A stretch of 64,000 bases of DNA, from contig NC_092251.1 of NCBI RefSeq assembly GCF_036320965.1, positions 5,797,001 to 5,861,000 of the forward strand, in the 5' to 3' direction. Under the pieces are notes generated by a model. It did not search any database. It was not told the DNA's origin and saw nothing but the letters and a program-made list of their open reading frames with translations. Position 1 is the stretch's first letter. Each line of letters starts with the position of its first letter. Positions 44,117 through 64,000 of this stretch are shown piece after piece. The stretch is from Panulirus ornatus (Eukaryota; Arthropoda; Malacostraca; Decapoda; Palinuridae). The translations under genes were made by a program, and so were the position numbers.

Positions 44117-45448
44117 TATATATATTTAGAGCTCACCTAAAAATAATCTTGCTTCCATATTTCATTCAATGTTTTAATAATATCCATTAGGTTATAGGTA
44201 TCCAATGAAAGCAGTCAATACTCTCTATATACACGTGAAAAAGTGTAAGTCAAGGTTTAGAGTAAAAAAAAGAAAATGTGAAGTTATTGGTAAGTAATTA
44301 AAAATTGATATTTTGCATAAGGTCACAAGACTTGCATTATGCATTTACAGTAAAATATTTAGTCATCACTTAAAACATAAATAGTACTTCTTTAACTTAC
44401 TCTGTATTATAATTAAAACTTTAAATTCCTAGCATTACAATATATCAACTAGTATTACTTTGAAGAAATAGTTCCAACTCTATTTTTGTTCCTTAAGAGC
44501 ACATCTCATCCTTCCATTTCGATTTTCCTGCTACTCAACATGCATTTTGCTTTTTCCATTCATAAGAAGGCAACAATAAACTTACACGCTAACATTTAAA
44601 CATTCAATTGCAACCAAATGTTATAAGCAGATTCATGGGCAATTTATCTATATCAATTAATCCATTTCCCACATGTAAAGCTACATAGCTGTTTCAGTTG
44701 TATTCTTTTCTTTGCAATTAGTCTTATCTGTAAAGGACTTCAATTAATTTGCATTAAATTTATAATCATATTTGTACCTAAAAACGTATATCGGTAGATG
44801 TAACTATAGTATTTATAGAGAATGAATAAAATTGGCATGAGTGTAGAGTAACCTCTACTAAAGATCACACATGAATACTCTAAAAGATAAATTGCTGATT
44901 TATACCGTTATGATACAATGCTGATTACTGCATCTTAATGCAATCAAAATGTCATGGTCCCAACTGTGAAATCTCATGATATCAAGCTTGTGAGCAGCTT
45001 TTCCCAAAAGACTTCACATTCGCATTGGTTTCTTTTGCATCTACATATCATCAGCTTTGTTTGATAAGAAAGTCCTGCTTTCTCATCCTTCAACCAATTT
45101 TCTTAGTTATTATATCAGTTAACTATATCCAAAGTCCTAGCTCTTCAAAGCACTTCTCATGACTTGTTAACCACAATGTTACAATTTTTAACCATCTAAT
45201 CTACAAGAAATTCTCGTTATTTACTTAGTGCAGTAACTTGGGATTTTCAAAAATGTTCTCTCAAAATACCTGGAAATGTTCACTTTGACTTTAGATGAGA
45301 AAAGGTTACTCATTAAATAACAAAATAAACCTGTCCAAAATAGGAAATCCTGCCAATCATAGAATAAAACTACAGTAATTATCATTTGCCTGAACTCTTT
45401 TGAGTATACTTTAAAATAAAATGTGCAGCCATAAAAAAGTAATATATA
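44117..45448. other. No recognised gene
   Basis: AT-rich sequence between the hairpin element and SINE copy S10; no convincing frame. Confidence 0.4.
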
Positions 45449-45582
45449 TCTTTCTTTTCTTTCAAACTATTCGCCATTTCCCGCGTTAGCAAGGTAGCGT
45501 TAAGAACAGAGGACTGGGCCTCTTAGGGAATATCCTCACCTGGCCCCCTTCTCTGTTCCTTCTTTTGGTAAAAAAAAAAAAA
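45449..45582 (-). mobile_element. SINE-like element, 3' half (copy S10)
   Basis: AACTATTCGCCATTTCCCGC through CCCTTCTCTGTTCCTTCTTT and an A run. Lies just downstream of the MK2 3' end. Confidence 0.88.
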
Positions 45583-45905
45583 TATATATACTGAATAAAA
45601 TTACCAAACTTTAAACTGGCTTCGCATCTTCAATCATATACCTTCTTAGTCCTACAACCAGTACTATATACTTTAAAGCTACCAAAATTATGTCCACATG
45701 CAAACTTTTCAAAATGGCATGGCCATATATAAGATCTGCTAGCAGTATGCATTTCTCCAAATTTCTGTACATTACTTTTAACATCTTCCCATTTACATGA
45801 GATGGGTTGAGTTTTATTACAACAATGAGAACTATGTTTTAGATATATTCATCTCTCCTGGATTTTTTTTATCCATATTCTATGTCAGTCACTAAAACCT
45901 ATTAC

Positions 45906-45911
45906 TTTATT
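45906..45911 (-). promoter_or_regulatory. Candidate poly(A) signal (AATAAA) of MK2
   Basis: Canonical hexamer on the minus strand 73 nt past the stop codon. Confidence 0.5.
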
Positions 45912-45983
45912 CATATCTTAAAAGAATCTCAACCACACTTAACCGAAGCAATAACTGTAATCAGCAGTGATTTCATCAACAAT

Positions 45984-54952
<8,969 letters not shown>

Positions 54953-55737
54953 TATAACCGGACGACAACCATATACAATCCTTTACTGCTTCACCTGTCA
55001 TATAACATGTTACAGAGGCGTTACTGTGTCATGGTAGGCGTCGCTATGCACGTAAATAAACAGACTCCACTTCACATCAACCTGCCGGAAGCAGGTCTTA
55101 GCCTCACCATTCCAAATTTCAGGATTACTATCATAATGCCCTTGACTGCAGTAACTCGATTATAAACGTTACAGAAAAGTTTAAAGTGTAATTACACATA
55201 ATCTCCATATACAGGTAAATCAATTCTAATAAAATTGTGCAACATAATTCTTATCTTTCCAAGAAAATGATAATACTACCTCCTGGTAAGGATGTCATTA
55301 AATTTACACTCCTCATTGAATACCACATAAGTCTATCTCCAATATTTATATTATGGCCCAGAAAAATCAGATAGTTATATTCAAATTAAGATAAAGGATG
55401 CAAACACTTGAATAATGATTATTTACTTTTTCCTGCAAATGCAACAGGATGACGCTTAATACCAAATTCACATTCACCTTCATTGTTCATCACCCCAGAA
55501 TACCTTATATGTAATTCTGAAAAAGTGAGACATTACCAGGATCTTTTTAAGCCATTCAAACATTTTATTTGGCATACAGCTTTCAGAGAAAGCAAAACAG
55601 TTCATTAGTGTAATAGAATAACATAACTTTGGTGTTTGTTTTTGTCTGTTATAATCCATAGTCATTCGATCTTAATACACCTAAACTTAATAGTCATCTG
55701 CAAAAGGAATTATATCTGACAGCTCCGTCATAACCCT

Positions 55738-55740
<3 letters not shown>
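54953..55740. promoter_or_regulatory. MK2 upstream region, candidate promoter and 5'UTR
   Basis: The sequence just beyond the MK2 start is somewhat CpG-richer (for example GTAGGCGTCGCTATGCACG near 55040) than flanking DNA. No TATA or initiator is claimed. Nothing else is recognised to 55740. Confidence 0.35.

Positions 55741-55820
<80 letters not shown>
55741..55820. repeat. (TA)n microsatellite
   Basis: 40 TA units. Confidence 0.95.
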
Positions 55821-55822
<2 letters not shown>

Positions 55823-55919
55823 GTCTTAATTGTAGTTTACTTTTTAATTTGTACTCTGCGGGGAAGAAGTTATAGACTTGTTGTTCCCCATCTCAGGAAG
55901 CAATTCTACGATAATACAA

Positions 55920-56170
55920 CTTAAAAATAAAATCTGCACGTTGCATGCATTTATCACATCTCCATCCAGAATATTCCATTAATCTACCGCTATTTCACTA
56001 CTTGAAAGTATTTATTCAAATATCTCTTGCTTGATTTCATGTTGGGTCCTCTGGTTGTTCCATCGCTACAACTCTCGAAGAAGTGTTCACTGTCTACATC
56101 ATCAAACTGTTCTAAAAACTTAAAGGTTGTGTCAGGTCAAACCCTAACTCCTCTCTTTTTTAACCACTTG
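55920..56170 (-). mobile_element. CR1/Jockey-type LINE C-terminal remnant
   Basis: Minus strand reads FDDVDSEHFFES, then SDGTTRGPNMKSSKRY after a frame change: the conserved TRGH-type tail of invertebrate LINE RT proteins. Pairs with the fragment at 21.85-22.13 kb. Confidence 0.55.
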
Positions 56171-59100
56171 TAGACGGAGTTCGGTTTGACTGCATGTGAC
56201 CCTGGAACTGCCTCTCCAAGGACTCTTGCGGCTCGATGGCTGCACTTCAATCAGTAGGGAAAGGGTAAGAGGGGTCTTTAACTAAGCAAACCAAATTTCG
56301 AACCTTGTTATTTTGGAATTCCAGGCGGTGAGGGTGGTCGATGTATTTGCTACAGCTCCCCAGTTGGCTACACTCAGTCGTGGAGGACGGAATTAAACGA
56401 TGGTTTCTACACCACTGTCATAACCTGCTTAAACCAAGCATCATCGCTCTCATGTTTCGTTTACCAATGTCGTACGGAACGCCCGGAAGCAGTGGGTTTT
56501 TAAAAGGTGCCGTGGAAACTATCAGTATCTTGAAAAACAACTGTTTCGTGGATGAAAAATTGGGTGAAAAAGGTGAGGAGACTTTCAGAGACGCATTGTA
56601 GGACTGACTGGGGTCATTTCCTTCTCTATCGCTTCCTAATACGTACAATATGGTAGACATCAAGTCTAAAAGATGAGGCCTTCTCTGTGTTTTCTGCTCC
56701 CCCAAACACCAGTGCAGAAGACCCACAGCTAAAAAATACTCGGTATTGTTCACTATAAAGAGAACATTTATCGTCCCGGTAACAGTGTCTAGTTCCCATG
56801 AAATGCATGAAATACAAATGAAACATACTCCTTGATAGAGGCATAAGTTAGTTGGGTATTAATGGAAAATTGTATGGGAGGGTACTGATCGAAAGGGTAA
56901 CGGCATGTACAGACCATCAGATTGGGGAGAAGTGTGGTGTCAGAAGTGGTCTTCACAGTGACACTTGAATCTACGTACCGATGTAGTACAAGTCCGAAAT
57001 AAGAAAGGAAAAAGTTACAACCAGATGATAATTCTTAAGACTGAGAGATCATTTTACATTTTTGTCTAACATCACCATCAGCAAAATATATCTCCATCTG
57101 AACAAGGAACAGCATACAATTAGTCCTTGCTTCAACAGACTATAAAAGACACTGAGGAAGGAAATCTATTTGGCAAAAGGCGTGCATTCCTTTCTCGCAA
57201 CATTACATTTGTATGATATACATCTAATTTAAAGGCTTTACTTTGATTCTATTCATTTGTCAAATGTTATTTTCATAAACGTATGGACATAAGTTATAAC
57301 GGTGATATACTGCAGAGGTATGACCATGGTTTGTGAATTATTTAGGGCTTCGGTATTATTGGTCAACACTTAATACAAATATACGAGATTATTATCATTA
57401 TTATTAGTATTATTATTTCTATCATTAATATTATCATGCATATAATCCTGTGCCAATGGAACATACATTAATACTCTGAATGAAAGTCTCAAGGTTCCTC
57501 GAGAGTGAATATGTATCATAAAAGTAATTAAAAGATGCTACGAGTTGGTTGGGTGTTGTGAAGACGGAAACGCGGTTTACTCATTGGTGGCAGTAACGCG
57601 GGGAAACCCCAAGATAGAGCATCTGCTTCCTGTTTCACCATACCGTAGCACAGAAAACTACTGACATCAGTACGCATACCAGGCTGTACTACTTCCACAT
57701 ATGATGAAACTGACAAAAATAATTCCATTAAACAAATGAAGGGATCCTAGGGACACCAACTAAAGCCCAAACATGATTCTAAATCCAAACTTGGTTATGC
57801 ATAACAACAGAACAGCGCTCATAACATCAAACTTAATGTACCTAATCTCTGATAACGAAGAATCGATTGTTATTACTATGGTTTTGCTCAAGAGCCTTTG
57901 ATAAATATGAAAGTCCTTATGACTTAAGCTGTATAACTCGTATTAAGAATCAATCTCACACTTACATCTTATCATAACATTGTGTAATCCCAAATAATGG
58001 AAGAGAAAAAACTCTAAAACAGACACAGGAGTTTTCAGGGTAACATTTTAGGTCCCCTTTTGCTTCACCTTTACATCGGTGATGAAGGTTTTAGAAGTAC
58101 GTTTAAACACAGTAGCAACGATGACTACACAAATGTTGTGTGGGCACTAGATGAGTTGCTTTTGCTAGTGCAGAAGCAAGACAAAATGCAAAACAGTAGT
58201 CCCGTGGTGCTGTTACTTGAGGGAAAAAAAGCATTGTCGGAGTTCTGTGGTGCTGCTGCAGGAAGGAAAGGGTATTGCCGGGGTCTTGTGCTGCTACTGC
58301 AGGAGGGATGGTACTGTATAGACCCCTAGTCCTGATAGTGTGTGGAGCGGAATGTGATGTCTAAAGCCAAAGTACTGTCAAAGCTGGACTGAAATCACAG
58401 GTAAGAAATTGGGAAGGAATACAAAACGAAAAAAAAAAAAAAATGAAATACAAGAGTGTGAAGCAAGTCCAACCAGCTGTGACTACCCGGCTAACTTCAT
58501 CCAAACCTGGCAGGGATGACCCCTTCTCAAAACTGTATGTATTGACCATGATCACAAGCCAAGGTGGCCGCTGTAACAAATAAATCGAGGTGGGTTCGTT
58601 GGTTAGTTACCTAAGCATTAACGTAAAGCTATTTCCAATCGGAAAATCTTCAGGTTATAAAGATGATTTCATCACCACATACTATCTCATCATCTGTGTG
58701 ATCATTAACGCCACCAACATCAGGTCATGAGCACCATCAGGAAAATATTTGACATCATGCATTCACGATAATTGTAAGACCATATACGATCTTTACATAT
58801 AACACCTGTCAGGCGAGCAATATAATTACATTCGTATAGTTTACAACACAAATTTACGAAATTATCTAACATTTCAAGCGTTTAGCTAACTTAATCCTTT
58901 AGACAGGAAACCAGGTAGAATACTTTCGAATTCCTGAGACTTTTTACAAGAAATGGAAAAAAAATTAAACTATCACAAAAAAAAATCATATAAAAAGTAT
59001 AGAAATCTTTTAATAACCCTTTGAAAAAATTCCACAATACTTTTATTAAATCCTTCATCAAAGTTAATAAAGTTCTTTGTATATTACTCCAAATACCTAT

Positions 59101-59210
59101 CATTTCCGTCAGTATCTTTCAAAGAAATCCTACAATTTTAAGCCTCGTCTTGAATAATAAACTTAAAAGCATGCCGGTTGCACACGTCAACACCAAACAA
59201 AGTTCCCCGA
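56171..59210. other. No recognised gene
   Basis: Several frames of 60-110 codons occur but none resembles a protein family or shows consistent splice context. Confidence 0.4.
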
Positions 59211-59219
59211 ACCATAGAA

Positions 59220-59342
59220 GGAAAATAAAGCGTTTCTGAGACGCAGTCACGCGGCCCCTACGTCACTCAATCAGCTGGAGTCATAACAAACATGTACCCG
59301 TGAGAGCGTTTAATATATTTCACCCACCTGTTACTCCACCAG
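59220..59342 (+). promoter_or_regulatory. Candidate promoter/first exon of a rightward transcript
   Basis: A CpG-rich patch with a CRE-like TACGTCAC and an excellent donor CCACCAG/GTATGT ending at 59342. It could splice to the candidate exon at 61673. No coding start is evident. Confidence 0.25.
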
Positions 59343-61672
59343 GTATGTGTCACAAGTTTTCATGAAAAGCATTGGGAAATCATAACCCTTGTTTGTATTT
59401 CCAAACGGGGGTTAGGGGAGATACTGTCGTGAATGCCAACTTTTGCCCGAGGGCCCGAATTTGCTACTGAAATGACGTGGAGCAAGATGCTTAATCTGTA
59501 GGTTCATATATGTATCTCACTTATCTAATAAACTAATTTTTGACTAGTTAGGTTAGCGATTGTTTTCATGGGTATTTATTTGGTGTGGTCCCTTACTAGG
59601 AATGAAAGAGTCTAAGTGGTTATTATGCCGATGGCTTTACTGGCATTTGGTGCGTCACATAAGTGAGAAGCATGACTCAAGTGCTGGGTAGTACTGAAAT
59701 AATTGCACCTGTAAAATTGCAGTATAGAGGTGTATTTAGGAATTAAGGAAAAGTTAAGGATAAGTCCAATTTAGCTCTAACCCTTCTATTTTTGGATATT
59801 GAAATCTTTTGTTTTGTAAATCCAGTTTAGCTCCATACTACTTTTATTTTTGGATATTACTGTGTGGAGGGTGAAACTAGAGAGACTATGAAATTGATTT
59901 AACGAAAGAAGGGTAAGAGCTCACAAAGTGTGGGATGAAAGAAAATAAAAGACCTAAAGATGGTAAGCCTAACATTATTTAGAGACCCCCCCCCATGTCT
60001 CCTTGACACTCTCTTATCCCAGAAAATTCTGAATATTATTGTTTAAATCAATCATGAGTATATGATGCTCTGATTGATTTATGATCCCCACAAAGGGCAG
60101 CCAGTTTTTCTTGATAACAAATCTCAGCTGCATTCACTTCACACCGACATGCACACAGCAGCAGCACGCTCGATCTATGGTCCTACTTTGTGGACTTGAC
60201 TGGCTTCCTGTGCCTCTGGTAGCCCTTTAGAAGGGGATCTTAGGGGAGGAAAGTACATTTTCAGTGATAGCAATTGGTAATTATTCATATACTTTATGCC
60301 TCCTTATTGATTTTCTTGTTAGTAATAAGTTCACAGGAAAATTGAATTGATTCCAGAAATAAGAATATTGTAGGGGAGAATCATTTGCTTTATTTTTTTC
60401 TTTGTAAAGTTCCACCCCTGGTGCATCACAAAAATAGCTTTGAAATATAAGTGATTTTGATTTGTAATAGTAGTGGACTGCATGGAGAAAAGAGCAAAGT
60501 AGCCGCATGATTCGATTGCTCCTTTTTGTTTTACATGGAAAACGCCTCCAGAAATCGAAAGAATGGATGAAAACATAACTTTATTTCTCCAGCAAGTGAC
60601 ACATACTGTATTTTTAATGTTATTTGAAAAATAACATACGAACAGATACCTAAACACATTCTTCTCCATGGGATGGGATTCACTGTAGATGGAATATGAG
60701 TGATTTTGATTTGTTATGGTAATATACGTGTGGAGAACAGAACAAAGAGTTGCAGAGCATGATAGTCAGTATTTTTTTTATTGTACATTGATGAATAGTA
60801 ACAGGGTAGCGAAGATTGGAGAAAACTATATTGTTCATTAATGTAACGGTAGGCAAAACAACTCTAGAAACGAAAAAAATGTATGAAACCTAATTTACTT
60901 GAGCTTCTAATGCTTGCTGTATTTTCAGCATTTGAGAAATAGTGTAAGAACTGGTACTTATGCACGTTCTTCACCATAGGATGGGATACACTGAAAATCA
61001 TGGGCTTTGGTTGAATTAGGTGAGGATTCATTAGTAATGTAGATTTCTTGAAATATTCTACAGTTCCCCTGATCTTCATTACCCTTCCTTCTTTTTTTCA
61101 TACAAGATTGTTGTTTCCCTCTATCAACATATTTATCAAACTGTAGAGTAAAAAAGATTAATCCAAATCACACTTTGCTAGTCTTACTGTATTCTCCATA
61201 CTTTACACTATCAGTGATATTCCAAAGTTAATTTCATTGTATCCTGAAACTGAAAGTTTGCATTTCCTTTTTTTATAATTTGGTTTCATTGTGTAAATGT
61301 TAATCATTTGTGGTTGCTAAGTAGCTGATGATTGTTCTGAGTTCTTTGTTTTATATGTTGAAGTTTTAGGTTTTCTTTTGAGAAGATGAATGAACCAGCA
61401 GGTGAGGCATAGTGTATATATGCAGTATGTCTATCATACACATACACATATATATATCCATGAGTGTGACTTGAGTTTTATTTTTCTTATAGTAAATTCA
61501 GCATTGCTGGTGAAACTCATAACTGATCATTTAAGAAACAAACATTATTTATTTTACGGAATACAGCTAAATACTTATAATCATAAATATTCTTAATTTA
61601 CAAGAGTCATCTTTATATTTTAAAGTTTGATTTGAATTTTCTCAGTATGTGAGCTCTCTAATGTCATTCCAG

Positions 61673-61800
61673 AATGAATTGCCAAAGCATCACTGGCAGA
61701 TAACAAAATATTGTATGGAGAAGCAGGAAGGAGTGGAACCATCATATACATCATCATCCAGGACCAACTGATGTACATGAATCTCTTATATGTGTGCCAA
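61673..61800 (+). other. Candidate exon of unknown transcript
   Basis: Bounded by TGTCATTCCAG and GTAAGTACC, both close to consensus. Open in one frame for 33 codons and then closed by TGA, so it is either non-coding/5'UTR or the join is wrong. Confidence 0.25.
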
Positions 61801-64000
61801 GTAAGTACCTATTTTCGGGATGAACACATTTCATTGTATACCTCACATTACATGGTAAATGAAAAATCTGACTACTTTATGTAAAGTGTTTCAATGACAT
61901 TATAAGGATAGTGGTTCTAATTCATGCAAAGTGAAGGATGTGATAGAATTGGTTTGATGTTAGACTTCTGTCTCTAAAACTTGCAGTTGACCCTTGAAGT
62001 TAGGAAGATAAACACTTCCAGTTACGTTGTAACGCTTTACAATCAAACTTCACTCCTGTTGTTTTCAGAGAATTCAGTTTACTGTTGTTATGCCGGGCAA
62101 GAAAATAGTAATCACAGAAGAAAGGTTTAAAGTTCCTTGATGAATTGGATGGTGTTAGTGTTGAGTACTTCCTTGAAAATGGGAAGAAATGAGGTACTAA
62201 AGAAAACAACTGGAAATAAAGCAGAAGTTAGTGAATGATTGGAACAATCGAAGTGAGAGCAATAAGTGCACTGAAAGTTTGAATTGTAATATATTACAGA
62301 AAAGAGGGCACTATGGGCGTAAACCTCTATCCCTGCACGAATAAATAAGCAGTCTTACACACTTAGTTTTTCTTGAATTTAGTGTAAAGCACATATTAAA
62401 GACATAGGAAATTGACTTTTTATGTATAATATTCTATATTTTTTGAATTAATATGAATTTTAATGAATTTTTATATTTTCTAAATGCTTTGAGGCATTAC
62501 TCTCAGCAGTATGCACAGGAACATAGGGCTGTCATGATAAGAGACTGTATTTATGTGAAGATAAAGCTCAAAAGATAAGATAGAGTACTTTTTAGGTCAC
62601 ATCTCCTTTGTTTAGTTGTATATACTACAGAACACTGATAAGTCACGTCAGCTTCATTGCCAGTAAGTTGGATTAAAAGGAAATATGTTGGTAAATCTTT
62701 GTGTATCAAGTTGTAAAGACTTTTGAAATGTTTTATGAACTATACTGGAATGGCAGTACATGTAAAACTATAATTTTCTGCTTGAATGTAATTCTATTAC
62801 TTTGAATAATTATGCAAATTTGAGAAACATGAAAAAGAAATCCCAGAATGGACAGATGATTAAGGTGATTTTCTTGGTGTTAACCTTTTCATTGCACCAT
62901 TAGATTTTGGGGATATTTCCCTAAATTTGTAACTGCACCCTGAAATGAGCATGACATTTACATATCAAGCATTGATATTTATTGGAAACTATATTAAACA
63001 ATGGAAATATAGATTTTCAAGAAAATATTTAAGATTTGTAGAAAAAGCATTGTTCAGTTTCCACCTCAAGGAGGTGGCAAAATAAAAGGGATGAACCAAA
63101 ACAAATCTAAAAGGGTACAGACCAACTACTGCAGAAATAGAGCAAAATTCCTCAGTTCAGTCGGGATCTATCTGGGTATTTTGGGAGAGGGCCCTATGGT
63201 CCAATTTGGGTAAAATTAATGAAATTGAGAATAACTGAAATTTCAAATATGGTAACCAAAATGGTACATTTAATTGTATGCCTCAGTCATGGCCATCTTC
63301 AATTCCTTATGTATGAATATATAGCCCATCCAATGCTAGGGTACCTATTTATTTACTAGCCTTTAGAAGAGGATGAACAGTTGAGTTGGGTGTGAGTCGA
63401 CTGCTCTGTCCAGAATTTGAACCCTTGTGAGTCTCCACCAGTGTTTCATTAAGGCAAAGTGGAAAGAAACTGCCACATTATCAAATGGTGATTCGGCCAA
63501 TAATCTGCCAGAGAGTACCAGAACAATACCCTTATAAGTCCCTCTTTAGTTATTGTAATTTCTTTTATACATAATAGCTTCTCTTGCCTTAAGGTTTTTC
63601 CAGGAACATATGAACTGTGACCTCAGTTGCACACATCCACTCACTAGTTATCATGTGAAACCAGGGCAGTATGATAGAGAATAGATATCTTATACTGCAT
63701 ATCATGATGTCATGGTGTTCATAATTTCCTAAATTATGGTGAAATTATGATGATGTAAGCATAGCTAGTGTACGTGACATTGATGAAGTACTTCTCCTCA
63801 AGTTACTTTTGTTTACATTTGTGTGACTGAAGTTGCTTAGAGATGGCAGACACTTTTGAGATGAGGGGAATGCTCTTAAGTGTTATTCTAACGGGAAAAA
63901 TATTTTGGCTGCTGTGGTATAGGTTGATTTATACAATTAACGATCAACTTTCAGTTGTATTAGTGAAAGGTATAAGGAGTAAGTTATTGAAAGCTCTCCA
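61801..64000. other. No recognised gene
   Basis: AT-rich. Includes a piggyBac-like terminus-like string at 62882-62897 and a stretch at 63320-63460 (GCTAGGGTACCTATTTATT...GAATTTGAACCC) that looks like an old dispersed repeat with a B-box-like word. Confidence 0.35.

Noticed and set aside
56341..56601. Plus-strand 86-codon frame
   Set aside because: No family motif, no splice context, and an equally long overlapping frame on the other strand.
63320..63460. tRNA or tRNA-derived SINE
   Set aside because: A TTTGAACCC word looks like a B box, but no cloverleaf or A box could be laid out; it is at most an old repeat.

Overview
This is an AT-rich, intron-rich, repeat-dense eukaryotic nuclear window. 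The gene content and transposon types suggest an arthropod. From memory of similar retrotransposon families, a decapod crustacean is the best guess, but this is an inference and no species can be named. Nothing prokaryotic, no CRISPR array and no rRNA operon was seen.

Three multi-exon protein genes can be assembled with consistent splice phases. (1) A C2H2 zinc-finger gene on the minus strand (coding 7562 to 3664, two coding exons, 753 aa, 11 fingers). (2) A sulfotransferase on the plus strand (14959 to 26929, seven coding exons, 347 aa) with all the PAPS-binding motifs and an unusual hydrophobic N-terminus. (3) A MAPKAP kinase 2/3 on the minus strand (54952 to 45984, seven coding exons, 364 aa) with a complete kinase domain and the C-terminal p38-docking/NLS tail. 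The first two genes are divergent, about 7.4 kb apart, with a CpG-richer patch near 10.9-11.65 kb between them. The third is convergent with the second, across about 19 kb of transposon debris. The three genes have no evident functional link.

The rest is mostly mobile elements. There are at least a dozen 5'-truncated copies of one RTE-like LINE, about eleven copies or fragments of a SINE-like element whose 3' tail matches the LINE tail, Jockey-like and CR1-like LINE remnants, a 1.67-kb piggyBac-like element with intact TTAA target duplication, a 1.1-kb internally deleted Tigger/pogo element with terminal inverted repeats, a 0.2-kb hairpin element with 76-bp arms, and an unnamed dispersed repeat of about 180 bp. 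Long (TA)n tracts commonly sit at the LINE and SINE 3' ends. The 32.3-34.8 kb and 39.5-44.1 kb regions are nested stacks of these elements. The last 9 kb has no confident gene, only a weak candidate for the 5' end of a plus-strand transcript (59.2 kb and 61.67-61.80 kb).

The best candidate for something undescribed is the LINE/SINE pair. The two share a stem-loop tail, end in (TA)n, and repeatedly occur as tail-to-tail inverted pairs joined through (TA)n.
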